Under the pieces are notes generated by a model. That model was not told the DNA's origin. It saw only the letters and a program-made list of their open reading frames with translations, and made no database searches. The position numbers were made by a program, and so were the translations under genes. Shown here one piece after another: positions 3,427 through 5,930 of a stretch of DNA of 5,930 nucleotides. How positions within the stretch are numbered: position 1 is the stretch's first letter; every line of letters starts with the position of its first letter. Origin of the DNA: Bacteroidota bacterium (GTDB taxonomy: Bacteria > Bacteroidota > Bacteroidia > Chitinophagales > Chitinophagaceae); NCBI GenBank assembly GCA_023390215.1, contig JAEWDG010000253.1:1-5930 (forward strand). Direction: 5' to 3'.

Positions 3427-5930
3427 ATGGCTCAAAAAACTAAGACTGCAAAATCTAAGAAAGAAACCTCTGAACCGGATGTGCTCAAAGCCGAAAAAGA
3501 CGTCGACATTGAGGTGAAGCAACTTCTGAAGGACGAGCGTACCCATAAGATCGCCGGCAGCATATGCATCCTTTTCTCGATATTATTTTTTATCGCGTTC
3601 ACTTCCTATTTGTTTACCTGGGACGAGGATCAGGATAAAGTCTTTCAGGCGGGCAAAAAGTTATTGCTGGGCACCGAAGAACATATCTCCAATCTCATGG
3701 GGAGTTTCGGAGCCTACCTGTCCCATTTCTTCATCTATAAGGGTTTCGGAATAGCTTCCTACCTGCTTTGCTCGCTGTTTTTTGTGATAGGTGTGAACTT
3801 GTTTTTTGGAAAGAAGGTATTCTCGGTACTTCGTAACCTTAAATATATTGTTGTTGGTCTTCCGCTGATCAGTATTACGGCTTCCATCATCATGAAAGGG
3901 CAGGAATTTCCCTGGGGTGGCGCTGTGGGGGATATGTCGCGCGATTGGATGTACGGTGTGATGGGACAAATCGGTACCATCGCTATTATAGCGGTGGCAT
4001 TTCTTGCTTATGTCATCTGGAGGTTTAACCCTGATTTTTCGAGCATAGGAAAAAAGAAATTGGTTGCGGAAGAAGCCGTGGCCGGATCAGCCGCGGTTGA
4101 TGAATGGCCTGAAGCTGAAGAAGGTTCAATTGAACACGCGGTAAAACCTAAACAATCGAAAAAAGTGGGGCCCATGCTTCCGCTCGAGATCAACGAACCG
4201 GAACCCCGGCACAATATGGAGATTGTGGAGAAAGCAGAAGCCGTTACAGAAAAAGCTTCGCCGGCAATCGATATTCCTGAACCTGTGATTGTTCAGGAAA
4301 CACTTCCGTTGGCCGCTGCTGCGGAGAAAAAGAAAACACCGGCCGCCCCGGTTGCGGGGCTCGAACTGGAAATAAAAACTGCAGAGCCTGTATTGGAAGA
4401 AGAACCTGTTTCAGCGGAGAAGCCGAAGCAGCTTAAGCCTTACGATCCCATTCTCGATCTGCGTGATTATAAATATCCTTCCATCGAATTACTCGAAAAC
4501 CATGGAAGTGAAAAGATCGTTCAGGATCCGGCAGAACTGGAGAATAATAAAAATCAGATCATCAACACGCTGAAGAATTATGATATTACGATTCAGCGTA
4601 TATCCGCAACTGTTGGTCCTACCGTTACATTGTATGAGATCGTGCCCGCTGCAGGTGTGCGTATTTCGAGAATCAAAAACCTGGAAGATGATATCGCGCT
4701 GAGCCTTGCAGCGCTGGGTATCAGAATCATCGCGCCGATTCCGGGTAAAGGCACCATTGGTATAGAAGTTCCGAACGCGAAGAAGACGATCGTAAGTATG
4801 CGAACACTGCTGTCTTCTGAAAAATTTGGAAAAAACAGTTATTCCTTACCGATAGCGATCGGAAAGAAGATCGATAATGAAAATTTTATCGTTGACCTTG
4901 CCAGCATGCCGCATTTACTGATGGCCGGTGCTACCGGTCAGGGTAAGTCTGTGGGGCTGAACGCGATCCTTGTTTCTTTACTTTATTCTAAACATCCATC
5001 ACAATTGAAATTTGTATTGGTGGATCCAAAGAAAGTGGAGCTTAGCATTTACCGCACGATCGAAAAACATTTTCTCGCCAAACTTCCCAATGAAGAAGAA
5101 TCCATCATTACAGATACAAAGAAAGTTATCCATACATTAAACGCGCTTTGTATTGAAATGGATAACCGTTATGATCTGCTGAAAGAAGCCGGTTGCAGAA
5201 ACATAAAAGAGTACAATGAAAAATTTGTTTCACGAAAACTCAATCCTGAAAAAGGACACCAGTACCTGCCCTTTATTGTATTGGTAGTGGATGAGTTTGC
5301 GGACCTGATCATGACGGCAGGAAAAGAAGTGGAAATGCCCATTGCAAGGTTAGCACAGTTAGCCCGTGCCATCGGTATTCATCTGATCATCGCTACCCAA
5401 CGTCCTTCAGTAAACATCATTACAGGTACCATCAAAGCGAACTTCCCTGCACGCGTGGCTTTCAAGGTGAGCAGTAAAATAGACAGCCGTACAATACTCG
5501 ATACCGGTGGCGCAGAACAGCTGATCGGAAAAGGGGATATGCTGATTTCCTACAACGGTGATGTGGTGCGTTTGCAGTGTGCGTTTGTAGATACACCCGA
5601 AGTGGACAAGATCTGTGATTTCATCGGAGAACAGCGCGGATATCCTGATGCGTTCCTTCTTCCTGAATACGTTGATGAAAAAGAAATGGAAGGCCGCGAG
5701 TTCGACCTTGCCGATAAAGACTCTTTATTTGAAGATGCCGCAAGGCTTATCGTAAGCAGCCAGAGCGGAAGCACTTCTTTATTACAACGCAGAATGAAAC
5801 TGGGATACAACCGCGCCGGCCGTTTGATGGATCAACTCGAAGCAGCCGGAATCGTTGGCCCGAACCAGGGGAGCAAAACCCGCGACGTTCTCATTAAAAC
5901 GGATGCTGAACTCGAAGCGCATCTCAACGC
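3427..5930 (+). CDS. ftsK: DNA translocase FtsK/SpoIIIE family, 3' end just beyond window
   Basis: FtsK is a septal, membrane-anchored, ATP-driven DNA pump that segregates chromosome termini and activates XerCD at dif. The frame is open for 834 codons to the window edge and seems to lack only the last few residues. A charged N-terminus (1-42) precedes four membrane helices at about 43-64, 105-127, 139-156 and 180-199. A Glu/Pro/Ala/Lys-rich linker follows (about 201-335), then the alpha domain (about 340-480). The beta RecA-like motor has Walker A GATGQGKS (501-508), LVDPKKVEL (531-539), Walker B VLVVDEFADL (618-627), and IATQRPSVNIITG (655-667). The gamma winged-helix domain begins near 767, with LGYNRAGRLMDQLE (792-805). 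ATG 3427 precedes MAQKTKTAK; an in-frame GTG at 3403 is possible but would overlap little recognisable sequence. There is no Shine-Dalgarno. DUF423 ends 59 nt upstream, so co-transcription is possible. The linker is much shorter than that of E. coli FtsK. Confidence 0.97.
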   Translation, partial: MAQKTKTAKSKKETSEPDVLKAEKDVDIEVKQLLKDERTHKIAGSICILFSILFFIAFTSYLFTWDEDQDKVFQAGKKLLLGTEEHISNLMGSFGAYLSHFFIYKGFGIASYLLCSLFFVIGVNLFFGKKVFSVLRNLKYIVVGLPLISITASIIMKGQEFPWGGAVGDMSRDWMYGVMGQIGTIAIIAVAFLAYVIWRFNPDFSSIGKKKLVAEEAVAGSAAVDEWPEAEEGSIEHAVKPKQSKKVGPMLPLEINEPEPRHNMEIVEKAEAVTEKASPAIDIPEPVIVQETLPLAAAAEKKKTPAAPVAGLELEIKTAEPVLEEEPVSAEKPKQLKPYDPILDLRDYKYPSIELLENHGSEKIVQDPAELENNKNQIINTLKNYDITIQRISATVGPTVTLYEIVPAAGVRISRIKNLEDDIALSLAALGIRIIAPIPGKGTIGIEVPNAKKTIVSMRTLLSSEKFGKNSYSLPIAIGKKIDNENFIVDLASMPHLLMAGATGQGKSVGLNAILVSLLYSKHPSQLKFVLVDPKKVELSIYRTIEKHFLAKLPNEEESIITDTKKVIHTLNALCIEMDNRYDLLKEAGCRNIKEYNEKFVSRKLNPEKGHQYLPFIVLVVDEFADLIMTAGKEVEMPIARLAQLARAIGIHLIIATQRPSVNIITGTIKANFPARVAFKVSSKIDSRTILDTGGAEQLIGKGDMLISYNGDVVRLQCAFVDTPEVDKICDFIGEQRGYPDAFLLPEYVDEKEMEGREFDLADKDSLFEDAARLIVSSQSGSTSLLQRRMKLGYNRAGRLMDQLEAAGIVGPNQGSKTRDVLIKTDAELEAHLN

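Noticed and set aside
3661..4214. Open frames on the minus strand opposite ftsK (also 5169-5372 and 5550-5810)
   Set aside because: They are antisense to the conserved ftsK frame, are short, and their translations have low-complexity Ser-rich composition without motifs.

Overview
The window looks like chromosomal housekeeping DNA from a member of the Bacteroidota, plausibly Chitinophagales or a relative. Three things point there. One intergenic promoter matches the Bacteroidota sigma-A pattern exactly (TTTG, 19 nt, TAATTTTG). None of the start codons has an evident purine-rich Shine-Dalgarno site. The proteins are Bacteroidota-like: a secreted protein with a stand-alone carboxypeptidase-type regulatory domain, an Mrp ATPase without the usual C-terminal CXXC, and an FtsK whose Walker A reads GATGQGKS. 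The family-level placement is an inference from protein flavour, not a proven identification.

Layout from left to right. Bases 1-363 (+) are the last 120 codons of an ACMS decarboxylase (kynurenine branch of tryptophan catabolism). It converges on mrp (466-1563, -), which encodes a MIP18/DUF59 domain fused to an Mrp/NBP35 P-loop ATPase implicated in iron-sulfur cluster handling. A 199-bp divergent intergenic region (1564-1762) holds the best promoter signals of the window. From it a rightward gene series starts: a secreted regulatory-domain protein (1763-2401), shikimate kinase aroK (2446-2973), a DUF423 four-helix membrane protein (2966-3367, overlapping aroK by 8 nt) and ftsK (3427 to beyond the right edge).

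The four rightward genes are spaced by 44, -8 and 59 nt, so they may share transcripts, but their products belong to different processes: envelope, aromatic amino-acid synthesis, an unknown membrane role, and chromosome segregation at division. No intergenic gap exceeds 300 bases. I see no tRNA, rRNA, CRISPR array, insertion sequence, integrase or phage gene, and no convincing rho-independent terminator.

I did not find an undescribed multi-gene system. The points most worth a second look are the CXXC-less Mrp, the compact divergent promoter region with a palindrome in the spacer, a possible long-range 5'-UTR pairing, the unclassified C-terminal half of the secreted protein, and the mixed FtsK/SpoIIIE-like recognition helix of the FtsK gamma domain.
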